Counted from the first letter of the stretch, positions 7,165 through 13,190 are shown. The stretch: 16,169 bases of DNA from Tychonema litorale BBK16 (GCF_021648855.1 NZ_JAKJHX010000072.1:1-16169), one strand, 5' to 3'. Numbers and translations are program-made. Notes: generated from the sequence alone by a model not told the origin.

Positions 7165-8145
7165 TCAACCACTAGAATAAATCCCTCTTTCTTCCAGTTG
7201 CTGCATAAAAAACTCTTCCAAACTAGGCTTAGCCAAATTCATCCCAACTAACTGCCCTCCCGTGGCGCTCAGACTAGACATAAACTGCTTCGGATCGCCC
7301 TGCAAATGACCGTACCACAAATCATCATCAACTTCCATATCCGGTATCCATTTTTTGAGGATATTCAAATGACCGCCCCTACCTTCAACCCGGTAAGTTT
7401 TAGTATTACCCAATAGTTCATCGATCGCACCAATGCAGATTAACTCACCTCTCGCCAAAATTGCCACCCGATCGCAAATCTTCTCCACATCTGAAAGTAT
7501 ATGAGAATTAAAGAAAATCGTTTTTCCTTGACTTTTTAGCGATAAAATGATTTCCCGCATCTGATAGCGTCCCATCGGATCTAAACCCGACATCGGCTCA
7601 TCTAAAAATACCACATCTGGATTATTAATCAAAGCTTGAGCCATGCCAATTCGTTGCAGCATACCCTTAGAATACTGACGCAATTGCTTTTTGATTGCCG
7701 CCGATTGAGCTAGCCCAACTAAGTCTAACAAATGCGGAATTCGCTGGCGCTGAATTGCAGCAGGAATTTGAAATAAGCCCGCTGCAAATTGCAAAAATTC
7801 CCAGCCTGTGAGATAATCGTAAAAATAGGGATTTTCTGGCAAATAGCCGATTCGTTGCTTCACGGTGCGATCGCCCAAAGGCATCCCCAACAACAGCGCC
7901 CTACCAGAAGTCGGCCGCACTATCCCCAGCAAAGTCTTCAACAGCGTAGTTTTTCCCGCTCCATTTTGTCCCAAAAGCCCAAAAGTTTCGCCCTGAGAAA
8001 CAGTCAGAGTACAATTTTTGAGGGATTCAATCTTTTGGTTCATCCAGAAGCCAGTACGGTAGAACTTCCCCAGGTTGAATGTTTCCACGACTGGCGCTGT
8101 GGCAGGCATCTCGGTGAGAGTTGACGTATCTATAAGAGGTTCCAT
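7165..8145 (-). CDS. ABC transporter ATP-binding protein (ABC-2 type exporter family)
   Basis: This 326-residue cytoplasmic ATPase would energise an ABC-2-type exporter; the substrate is unknown. Numbered from the ATG at 8145, it has Walker A GQNGAGKTT (59-67), a Q-loop region with Glu in place of Gln (LPENPYF, about 102-108), the signature YSKGMLQR (158-165), Walker B VVFLDEP (178-184), the D-loop GLDP and switch His215 (NSH). A C-terminal domain of about 100 residues follows. An in-frame TTG at 8157 would add four residues; I prefer the ATG. No permease gene adjoins it: metH lies downstream and a divergent small membrane protein upstream. The membrane partner is therefore encoded elsewhere, unless the small one-helix protein is an accessory. 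The signature has K where the canonical LSGGQ has G, which is usual in this subfamily. Confidence 0.9.
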   Translation of the reverse strand: MEPLIDTSTLTEMPATAPVVETFNLGKFYRTGFWMNQKIESLKNCTLTVSQGETFGLLGQNGAGKTTLLKTLLGIVRPTSGRALLLGMPLGDRTVKQRIGYLPENPYFYDYLTGWEFLQFAAGLFQIPAAIQRQRIPHLLDLVGLAQSAAIKKQLRQYSKGMLQRIGMAQALINNPDVVFLDEPMSGLDPMGRYQMREIILSLKSQGKTIFFNSHILSDVEKICDRVAILARGELICIGAIDELLGNTKTYRVEGRGGHLNILKKWIPDMEVDDDLWYGHLQGDPKQFMSSLSATGGQLVGMNLAKPSLEEFFMQQLEERGIYSSG

Positions 8146-8169
8146 CTTTGTAAGCAAAATAGGTGGTAT

Positions 8170-8197
8170 TTGATGTTAAGCTAAATTTAGCTATACT
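8170..8197 (+). promoter_or_regulatory. Candidate promoter with a 14-bp palindrome filling its spacer
   Basis: TTGATG (8170-8175) and TATACT (8192-8197) are 16 bases apart. The perfect palindrome AGCTAAATTTAGCT (8179-8192) lies between them, sharing the first base of the -10 box. It is in the 67-base divergent spacer between the ABC ATPase and the small membrane protein, so a dimeric regulator bound here could affect both. The leader to the ATG at 8213 would be short, about 10 bases. Confidence 0.4.
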
Positions 8198-8212
8198 TCA
8201 ATCTTACTGAAT

Positions 8213-8407
8213 ATGGAACGTTCAAAAATTATTGCTATTATCACCGGCGTATTTTCTATAGTATTAGCACTTGGCTATCTGCTACTCGTCACCCTCCTGG
8301 ACTTCCGAGGTGAAATGCTGCCCGCACCTCAAAGTCAGTTGCCAGTCTCGATGCAATTTCAGCAATTGGCGACTGCTAACCCGACTTTGCGAGCACCGAG
8401 GATTTGA
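8213..8407 (+). CDS. Small single-helix membrane protein, unknown function
   Basis: The 64-residue protein begins with a short positive stretch (MERSK), has one hydrophobic helix at about 6-29 (IIAIITGVFSIVLALGYLLL), then LLDFRGEMLPAP and a polar tail with several prolines. The charge pattern suggests the N-terminus is inside and the tail outside. It looks like the small one-helix proteins conserved among cyanobacteria, and I recall sequences with the same LLDFRGEM motif, but I know of no function. A palindrome-bearing promoter candidate precedes it, and the IMS-domain protein gene follows 94 bases later on the same strand. The two could share a transcript. A frame inside it in another phase (8271-8489) is a shadow. 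Confidence 0.7.
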   Translation: MERSKIIAIITGVFSIVLALGYLLLVTLLDFRGEMLPAPQSQLPVSMQFQQLATANPTLRAPRI

Positions 8408-8501
8408 TTTATGCTCAATTTTGATAAAAGTAAGACAATTCAATTTCCGAAATGTCGTTAGTAAAGGATGTAGATCGAATTACGATTGAGGATTTTAACA
8501 T

Positions 8502-9014
8502 ATGAAACCGATAATCTTACTTGCCATCTTAACTCCTTTGTGGTTGACTGCGCCGACAAAAGCGGAAAATATTACTTATCCCAGGCAACCGCTAGCAACA
8601 AATTACTCCGATAATTATATTAGCCAATCTCAGAATATTACTCTCGGACAAGCTTCGGATTTAATTGGTAAGTGGCTGGATGCAAAACAGAAAATATTTG
8701 CTCCTCCGTTCGATCGCTCTTTGCTTGCTAAAATCACTACAGGTATTTTGTATACTGATACAGTCAAAGGGATTGAGAATTTGAGAAGCACTAATTCTCA
8801 CTACCGATACGGTGTCCAAAAAGTTGAATCCGTCGAACGTTTTGCGGCATCTGGAAACAAAGCCACGATTGAAGTCCGAGTCACGGAAGATGCCACAGTC
8901 TATAGAGATGATAGAGTCGAGAGTAGCAGTTTTAATACTAAGGTAGTTCGCTATAACTTAGAGTATTGGGATGGTATTTGGAAAATTGCGGATTCTCAAG
9001 TCATGCGTTATTAG
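8502..9014 (+). CDS. Secreted ARC6-like IMS-domain (DUF4101) protein
   Basis: The 170-residue protein has a signal peptide at 1-21 (core IILLAILTPLWLTA, cleavage at TKA-E) and, from about 47 to the end, a single domain resembling the C-terminal IMS domain of the plastid division protein ARC6 and its cyanobacterial counterpart Ftn2/ZipN. The matching features are QASDLIGKWLDAKQKIFAPP, then YRYGVQKVESV, the strand ATIEVRVTEDATVYRD, then VVRYNLEYWDGIWKIADSQV. In ARC6 this domain lies in the intermembrane space, equivalent to the periplasm. Here it stands alone without J-domain or TPR parts. There is no lipobox cysteine, so it should be soluble or wall-associated. A role in cell division is only a possibility, because IMS domains also occur in unrelated architectures. 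It follows the small membrane protein by 94 bases. Confidence 0.75.
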   Translation: MKPIILLAILTPLWLTAPTKAENITYPRQPLATNYSDNYISQSQNITLGQASDLIGKWLDAKQKIFAPPFDRSLLAKITTGILYTDTVKGIENLRSTNSHYRYGVQKVESVERFAASGNKATIEVRVTEDATVYRDDRVESSSFNTKVVRYNLEYWDGIWKIADSQVMRY

Positions 9015-9023
9015 CTATAGGTT

Positions 9024-9163
9024 TGATATTATCTCCGTTTACATCGGAATGGTATCATTTGAGATTTGAAACACAGATGTAGATGTCATTTGTCATTGCG
9101 AGCTTTTAGCGAAGCAATCGCAATGGCTATGATATCATTCCGATGCTACCGGAAGTGATATGA
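9024..9163. repeat. MITE-like element with degenerate 35-bp terminal inverted repeats
   Basis: The left end 9024-9058 and the reverse complement of 9129-9163 agree at 27 of 35 positions. The inner 17 bases (9042-9058 against 9129-9145) agree at 16 of 17. Inside lies a second perfect pair, CATTGCGA (9094-9101) and TCGCAATG (9118-9125), around GCTTTTAGCGAAGCAA. The core resembles the dispersed CATTGCGAGC...GAAGCAATCGCAATG repeat seen in many bacterial genomes. There is no coding capacity. It occupies the left half of the 315-base gap 9015-9329. Confidence 0.55.
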
Positions 9164-9177
9164 TTCACTCGCGATAG

Positions 9178-9289
9178 CAATCTAGAGTAGGGGCAATCTA
9201 GAGTAGGGGCAATCTAGAGTAGGGGCAATCTAGAGTAGGGGCAATCTAGAGTAGGGGCAATCTAGAGTAGGGGCAATCTAGAGTAGGGG
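9178..9289. repeat. Minisatellite: seven perfect tandem copies of a 16-bp unit
   Basis: The unit CAATCTAGAGTAGGGG is repeated seven times without any change or gap. Perfect identity implies recent expansion. There are no spacers, so it is not a CRISPR array. The next bases continue into a palindrome whose right half is the inverted unit. Confidence 0.95.
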
Positions 9290-9318
9290 CAATTCATGAA
9301 TTGCCCCTACTCTAGATT
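9275..9318 (-). terminator. Perfect 44-bp palindrome, probable terminator of the downstream-facing kinase gene
   Basis: Arms 9275-9296 and 9297-9318 are exact reverse complements centred on CATG, forming a 22-base stem (about 20 after allowing for a loop). The left arm is the seventh minisatellite unit plus CAATTCA. The palindrome begins 11 bases beyond the stop codon of the kinase gene (minus strand), followed on that strand by further inverted units rather than a T-run. The GTAGGGGCAATT...AATTGCCCCTAC core is a common kind of cyanobacterial intergenic palindrome (from memory). Termination is inferred. Confidence 0.6.
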
Positions 9319-9329
9319 AAAGGGAATAA

Positions 9330-10259
9330 CTAATACAAATGAATTGCTTTCATCATGTGATATGCAACTAGCAATTGCGTCAAAGCTAGCGGGTAACTTT
9401 GCAAAACTTCGCCAGTAGTGCCAACAAGTTTGCCAATTTCTGGATTGCCCTGAGCACTACAAAACCCTCGCAGGTGTGGCATTTCGCTACACAAAATCTT
9501 TTCTAATTCGCTTACCTGTTCGCTAGTAGCATGAGAGTCTACTTCCAAGACATCAACGGGTTTGCCCATATCGCGATCGAGCTCTAGGCGAATTGCTGGT
9601 TTAAAACTATCGCTACCTTGACTTAAAATCTCAGTAAAGTCAGGGTGAGGAATTGTTGGCCTTAGCACTAAACGGACGCTCAAATTTACTTCGTTGTCCT
9701 CTTCTGGCAAGTAAAAAGTAACTACAACATCGGCACACTTACGCTGGGGACGAATAAAGTCTTCCGAGTCATTTTCCCGCTTTTTCATTTCTGCTAATAC
9801 CTGTTCTTCGGTATAGCCACGCTTCATAATATCGCGCTTAACCTTCCACTCAGTGCGTAGATTTTCTGGGGGAGCAAGATAAACTTTTACATCGTAGGAA
9901 TCGCGGATTGCACGAGTTGAATAACCGAGCAAACCTTCAACTATTACAAATTTGCTTGGCTTGATGTATTCCGGCGCGTCAAATGTACCTGTGCTGTGAT
10001 TGTAGATGGGTTTGAGAATAGCTTGTCCGGTGCGTAGCAGGCTGAGGTGTTGCTGCATGATGTCGAGGTAATTGCAGTCGGGATGCAATGCTGTGAGCCC
10101 GATTTCTGCCCGCTGCGTTCTGTCGTACCGGTGATAGTCATCTGTACAAATAATGGTGACATTTTCTGGTCCCAATACTTGGGCAATTCCCTTGGTTAGG
10201 GTGGTTTTGCCTGCTGCGCTGTCTCCGACAATACCTAGAATGATTGGTCGATCGCTCAT
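9330..10259 (-). CDS. Phosphoribulokinase-family protein, divergent paralogue
   Basis: This 309-residue P-loop kinase is of the phosphoribulokinase/uridine kinase family, which phosphorylates ribulose 5-phosphate in the Calvin cycle. It has P-loop GDSAAGKTT (12-20), the IICTDDYHRYDR segment (36-47), KPIYNH (83-88), a Walker-B-like VEGL (107-110) and the RPQRKCADVVV region. It is shorter than the usual cyanobacterial Calvin-cycle enzyme and differs where that enzyme is conserved. The P-loop cysteine (GDSGCGKS) is Ala16, EGLHP is EGLLG, and no C-terminal CxxxxxC pair is seen. Thioredoxin/CP12 control of the usual kind is therefore unlikely. The ATG at 10259 is preceded by GGGGGA with 7-base spacing; an in-frame TTG at 10298 would add 13 residues without support. 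I leave the symbol blank because the true substrate is uncertain and a second, canonical prk probably exists elsewhere. Confidence 0.85.
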   Translation of the reverse strand: MSDRPIILGIVGDSAAGKTTLTKGIAQVLGPENVTIICTDDYHRYDRTQRAEIGLTALHPDCNYLDIMQQHLSLLRTGQAILKPIYNHSTGTFDAPEYIKPSKFVIVEGLLGYSTRAIRDSYDVKVYLAPPENLRTEWKVKRDIMKRGYTEEQVLAEMKKRENDSEDFIRPQRKCADVVVTFYLPEEDNEVNLSVRLVLRPTIPHPDFTEILSQGSDSFKPAIRLELDRDMGKPVDVLEVDSHATSEQVSELEKILCSEMPHLRGFCSAQGNPEIGKLVGTTGEVLQSYPLALTQLLVAYHMMKAIHLY

Positions 10260-10320
10260 TGTTTTTCCCCCGCCAAACAATAGTAATTTGGTTGTCAACT
10301 ATACATTTTATCAGAAAAGG

Positions 10321-10348
10321 AAGAAGGAAGAAGGAAGAAGGAAGAAGG
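10321..10348. repeat. Heptamer array AAGAAGG x4
   Basis: Four perfect consecutive copies lie between the kinase and GTPase genes, upstream of the kinase start. On the kinase's sense strand the unit is CCTTCTT. This is another member of the heptamer-array class in this window. Confidence 0.85.
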
Positions 10349-10378
10349 CCATTCGACCCAAGGACTGCGTTTATCCTG

Positions 10379-10414
10379 CCCTTCGACCCTTCGACCCTTC
10401 GACTACGCTCAGGG
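10379..10414. repeat. CCCTTCGA x3 followed by CTACGCTCAGGG (dispersed repeat)
   Basis: Three perfect 8-base units (10379-10402) run into CTACGCTCAGGG, so the last part is the CCCTTCGACTACGCTCAGGG repeat. Its ends (CCCT and AGGG) can pair. I recall this motif as common between genes in cyanobacteria and some other bacteria. Its function is unknown. Confidence 0.7.
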
Positions 10415-10443
10415 TACAAACTTTCTGTGCCCCATTCCCCCAT

Positions 10444-10492
10444 TCCCATGCCCTATGCCCTATGCCCCATGCCCCATGTTCCATGCCCAATT
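10444..10492 (-). repeat. Heptamer array, CCCCATG family (7 units), running into the GTPase stop codon
   Basis: In 7-base steps the units are TCCCATG, CCCTATG, CCCTATG, CCCCATG, CCCCATG, TTCCATG, CCCAATT. The last unit overlaps by two bases the TTA (10491-10493) that is the TAA stop of the GTPase gene, exactly as at the TPR gene. The flanking CCCCATT sequence at 10430-10444 is related but off-register. Confidence 0.8.
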
Positions 10493-12134
10493 ACCATTCA
10501 TCTTTCCGTTTATTGCTGTAAGTTTCCCAATCTTCGTATTCCTGCGACTGATATAATGGTTGCGGTTCGATTTCTGATTCTAATTCTGCTGCCATTTCTA
10601 GTTCTGATTCTGCCGATTGTTGATACAGATTCAGAGGTTCGACAACGCGCGCGATCGCATCTTTGACAAAAGCCTTCACAAACTCGTCTTTCCGATTTAA
10701 TTGAAACTGCTTTTGTACTACTTCCGCAATACCACCGTCGCCCCAATCTTGGTCATGTCGAAAATATTCAATAAAACTTTTCCCGGCAATTCTAGTTAAA
10801 TAAGCGGCGCTGACTGCTTGAATTGCTTTGCCAAGTACAAACCCGGCTACGCTTAACTGAAGCGCCCTTGATACTACTTGAATTACACCTTCAACTATTC
10901 CCAAACTGGCCAGGGTTTTTGCTAGAGAAAATGCCAATTCTTTAGCGCGATCGATATTTAATTCACAACCATAAATCTTGCTAATTTCTATTACCATTTG
11001 AGCGTTAACTGCTGCTGTCGCAAGTAAATCCACAACTGGCAAAGGCGTTACCGCAATTACTCCGGCACTAATCCATTGAAATCGCTCTACTACCTTATCA
11101 GCTTGCCTGCGCCTTTGAGCATCAATTAATTTGCGAGCTTGGTCTCCCAAATGCTGAGATTGCAGCAAAATATTGTCAGCAATTAAATCTTCTCCTTCCG
11201 CTCGTAAAATCGCAGCAACGCGCCGAATTAAGGGCATAATATCCGCGTCTGGTTGAAAAATTGTGTTGTCTTCTAACACAACTTTTTGGGGATTGGCGCT
11301 AATTTCCACAACATCCATTGCTGCTACCAAACCCTTAACTCGTTCCCGAAGGCGATCGACTATAGCATCTCTATCGCTGTCGGGATAAAGGTCAACTTTA
11401 TTAAAAACCACGATCGACCTTTTGCCAATTTCCGCCAAATTCCGCAGCGGTTCATACTCAGATTTTCGCAAATCGCCATCCAAAACAAATAATATCAAAT
11501 CTGCACTCGCCGCCAACTGCCTTGCCAACTCCTCTCTGTAAGTTCCCGCTACTCCCGCTTCCAAGATGCCTGGGGTATCAGTAATTGCCAATTCCCGATC
11601 GATCCCTTTCAATTTCAGAGTATAAGTTGCTCCAACTTCGGTAGTTCCCATCGGCGCGCCTACCTGTCCCGCCATCCTTCCCACTAACGCATTCACAGCA
11701 GAGGTTTTGCCCGCAGAACCGGTGCCAAATACAACTATCCGAATGCTACCACGAGCCATATTAGCTTCTATTTCTCGCGCTCTCAACAGCAATGCTTGTC
11801 GTGCTACTTCATCTTGAATGCGATCGACTTGTTGCCTAATTGCTTTCAAATTTTCGGAAGCAGCTTCACTTTTGATGACAGGAATCTTCGGCTTAATAGC
11901 TCGTTTTCCTTTGGATTTTGGAGGGCTTTGTAGCAGTTTTAAATAGTAAAAAATAGCAAAAATTAGCGTACCCAAAAGTACAAGTATTGCTAAAATCAGC
12001 AAATTAGCCAGTAGGGGAGACGCAGACCACGCAACTTGAGTGTAAAGTCCTGTTAAGGAACTCACCAGCCCAATAATCAGCCCCAGGGTGAGGCAGACAG
12101 TAGCAATCAATGTTAACAGACGTGGCAAGGACAT
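10491..12134 (-). CDS. Membrane-anchored GTPase with C-terminal DUF697 domain
   Basis: This 547-residue protein (from the ATG at 12134) has two N-terminal membrane helices at about 6-30 and 43-66. A basic segment and a coiled-coil-like stretch (about 93-125) follow, then an Era/EngA-like GTPase domain. The domain has G1 GTGSAGKTS (137-145), G3 DTPG (186-189) and G4 NKVD (245-248). Beyond about 345 is the DUF697 region with hydrophobic helices (AVTPLPVVDLLATAAVNAQM) and a glutamate-rich acidic tail. The architecture matches cyanobacterial GTP-binding proteins related to YcjF/DUF697, thought to act at the inner membrane; the cellular role is not established. An in-frame TTG at 12149 would add five residues; neither start has a Shine-Dalgarno. 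It diverges from the DUF937 gene across 97 bases. Its stop codon abuts a heptamer array. Confidence 0.85.
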   Translation of the reverse strand: MSLPRLLTLIATVCLTLGLIIGLVSSLTGLYTQVAWSASPLLANLLILAILVLLGTLIFAIFYYLKLLQSPPKSKGKRAIKPKIPVIKSEAASENLKAIRQQVDRIQDEVARQALLLRAREIEANMARGSIRIVVFGTGSAGKTSAVNALVGRMAGQVGAPMGTTEVGATYTLKLKGIDRELAITDTPGILEAGVAGTYREELARQLAASADLILFVLDGDLRKSEYEPLRNLAEIGKRSIVVFNKVDLYPDSDRDAIVDRLRERVKGLVAAMDVVEISANPQKVVLEDNTIFQPDADIMPLIRRVAAILRAEGEDLIADNILLQSQHLGDQARKLIDAQRRRQADKVVERFQWISAGVIAVTPLPVVDLLATAAVNAQMVIEISKIYGCELNIDRAKELAFSLAKTLASLGIVEGVIQVVSRALQLSVAGFVLGKAIQAVSAAYLTRIAGKSFIEYFRHDQDWGDGGIAEVVQKQFQLNRKDEFVKAFVKDAIARVVEPLNLYQQSAESELEMAAELESEIEPQPLYQSQEYEDWETYSNKRKDEW

Positions 12135-12174
12135 GAGGGAGAGTGGCAATAAAAGGATTGATGCTTTGATTTTT

Positions 12175-12190
12175 ACATTTTCTTAAATGT
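12175..12190. promoter_or_regulatory. Small inverted repeat in the GTPase/DUF937 divergent spacer
   Basis: ACATTT (12175-12180) and AAATGT (12185-12190) flank TCTT. It sits centrally between two divergent genes, where an operator would be expected. At 6 bases it could be chance. No convincing -35/-10 pair with normal spacing was found here. Confidence 0.25.
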
Positions 12191-12231
12191 TCTGATCTAT
12201 AGTTTAGCAATCACAACAAGGAGCAAGAATT

Positions 12232-12762
12232 ATGGGACTATTTGACCAAATTTTAGGTGCGATGGACAATCCCAACCAACAAGCAAGCCCCAATCAGTTG
12301 GGCAGCATTCTGGGTGCGGTACAGCAATTGAGTGGCAACCAGGGCGTGGATGCGGGTACGACTCAGTTGGCGATGTCGGTTTTGGGTGGCTATGTGCGAT
12401 CGGCTTTGCAAAATGTGCGATCGCAATCAGGAGATGCACAAGCTCAACAAGTTGTCAACCAATTTAGTGGCACTGATCCCAATCCCGATGCGGTACAAAG
12501 TTTGTTCGGCGGTGGCCAACTGACGCAAATAGTCGAGGATATCGTTCAAAAAACGGGCTTGAATAACTCGACAGTGCAAGCGATGATACCGGTTTTAGTG
12601 CCGATCGTACTGAATTTGCTGCAAACCGGCAGCAACGCCCAAAATCCAGGCCAAGGCGGAAATTCAGTTTTGAATGCGTTTTTAGATGCAGATGGAGACG
12701 GGGATGTAGATATGACTGACACCATGTCGATGGCTAGTCGCTTTTTGAATCAGCAGAGTTAG
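12232..12762 (+). CDS. DUF937-family protein with a C-terminal EF-hand-like calcium loop
   Basis: The 176-residue protein has the DUF937 look: an N-terminal MGLFDQILGAMDNP, glycine/glutamine-rich helices, VQSLFGGGQLTQIVEDIVQKTGL and a hydrophobic helix (AMIPVLVPIVLNLLQ, about 117-131). After a glycine/asparagine linker, residues 152-163 form a canonical EF-hand loop. Asp is present at loop positions 1, 3, 5, 7, 9 and 12 (D152, D154, D156, D158, D160, D163), with Gly157 at position 6 and Val159 at position 8. Calcium binding is therefore a good inference. The role of DUF937 is unknown, and there is no signal peptide. AAGGAG (12218-12223), 8 bases before the ATG, is a strong ribosome-binding site. 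The gene diverges from the GTPase and is convergent with the coiled-coil gene. Confidence 0.85.
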   Translation: MGLFDQILGAMDNPNQQASPNQLGSILGAVQQLSGNQGVDAGTTQLAMSVLGGYVRSALQNVRSQSGDAQAQQVVNQFSGTDPNPDAVQSLFGGGQLTQIVEDIVQKTGLNNSTVQAMIPVLVPIVLNLLQTGSNAQNPGQGGNSVLNAFLDADGDGDVDMTDTMSMASRFLNQQS

Positions 12763-12780
12763 CGCTACTGAAATCACCGT

Positions 12781-12840
12781 AGGGGGCGGGTTTTACCAAA
12801 AATTTATGCCTCAAACAAATAATCTCGTAAACCCGCCCCT
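12781..12840. terminator. Bulged hairpin between convergent genes (GGGGCGGG type)
   Basis: AGGGGGCGGGTTTTAC (12781-12796) pairs with GTAAACCCGCCCCT (12827-12840) over 14 bases, with one extra G and one extra T on the left. It sits between the convergent DUF937 and coiled-coil genes, where a two-way terminator is useful, but no T-run follows in either direction. It is also like the dispersed GTAGGGGCGGG-type cyanobacterial palindromes. Confidence 0.5.
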
Positions 12841-12855
12841 AAGTTTTGCAAAAAT

Positions 12856-13146
12856 TCAAGCATCGTCTGTGTTGCGCTGCTGCAATACATCTAGAATGCG
12901 CCGATTTTCGGTCTGCAGACCTCGGATATCTAATTCCACCACCTCCATCCGCTGAAGGCTCTGAGTCATGAGTTGAAGCATCGGATCAATATTGCGCTGA
13001 TGAATTTCAATATTGCGGTTCATGGTTTCAATATTGCGCTGGTGTATTTCGGTTGTGGAAATTAAAGCACTAACAGCTACTTTAATATCGATCGCATCAT
13101 TTTCGAGACGAGCGACACGATTAGGCCGATCGCTAGATTCAATCAT
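12856..13146 (-). CDS. Small coiled-coil protein, unknown function
   Basis: The 96-residue protein is predicted to be one long helix. An acidic/basic N-terminus (MIESSDRPNRVARLENDAIDIK) is followed by a central run of three heptads beginning RNI (RNIETMN, RNIEIHQ, RNIDPML), then MEVVELDIRGLQTENRRILDVLQQR. The heptads are encoded by a 21-base tandem repeat: the word TCAATATTGCG recurs at 12986, 13007 and 13028 on the plus strand. This resembles small cyanobacterial proteins with repeated asparagine-containing heptads, which are annotated as hypothetical and presumably oligomerise. The start is ATG at 13146 without a Shine-Dalgarno. It is convergent with the DUF937 gene and lies downstream of ilvD on the same strand. 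Confidence 0.7.
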   Translation of the reverse strand: MIESSDRPNRVARLENDAIDIKVAVSALISTTEIHQRNIETMNRNIEIHQRNIDPMLQLMTQSLQRMEVVELDIRGLQTENRRILDVLQQRNTDDA

Positions 13147-13190
13147 AGGGTTTTGAATCGATACTATAGACCTATTATTTTAGCAATGCC

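Noticed and set aside
9178..9289. CRISPR-like direct repeats
   Set aside because: The seven 16-base units are contiguous with no spacers and no cas genes nearby; it is a minisatellite.
9330..10259. Canonical Calvin-cycle prk
   Set aside because: The P-loop lacks the regulatory cysteine, EGLHP is altered and the C-terminal cysteine pair is missing. It is better described as a paralogue of the family.
10153..10666. Plus-strand frames of 122 and 140 residues across the kinase/GTPase spacer
   Set aside because: They translate heptamer repeats (runs such as MPHAPCSMP) and the antisense of the flanking genes.
12178..12203. Promoter for the DUF937 gene (TTTACA with TATAGT)
   Set aside because: The spacing is 20 bases, outside the usual 16-18, so I did not call it.
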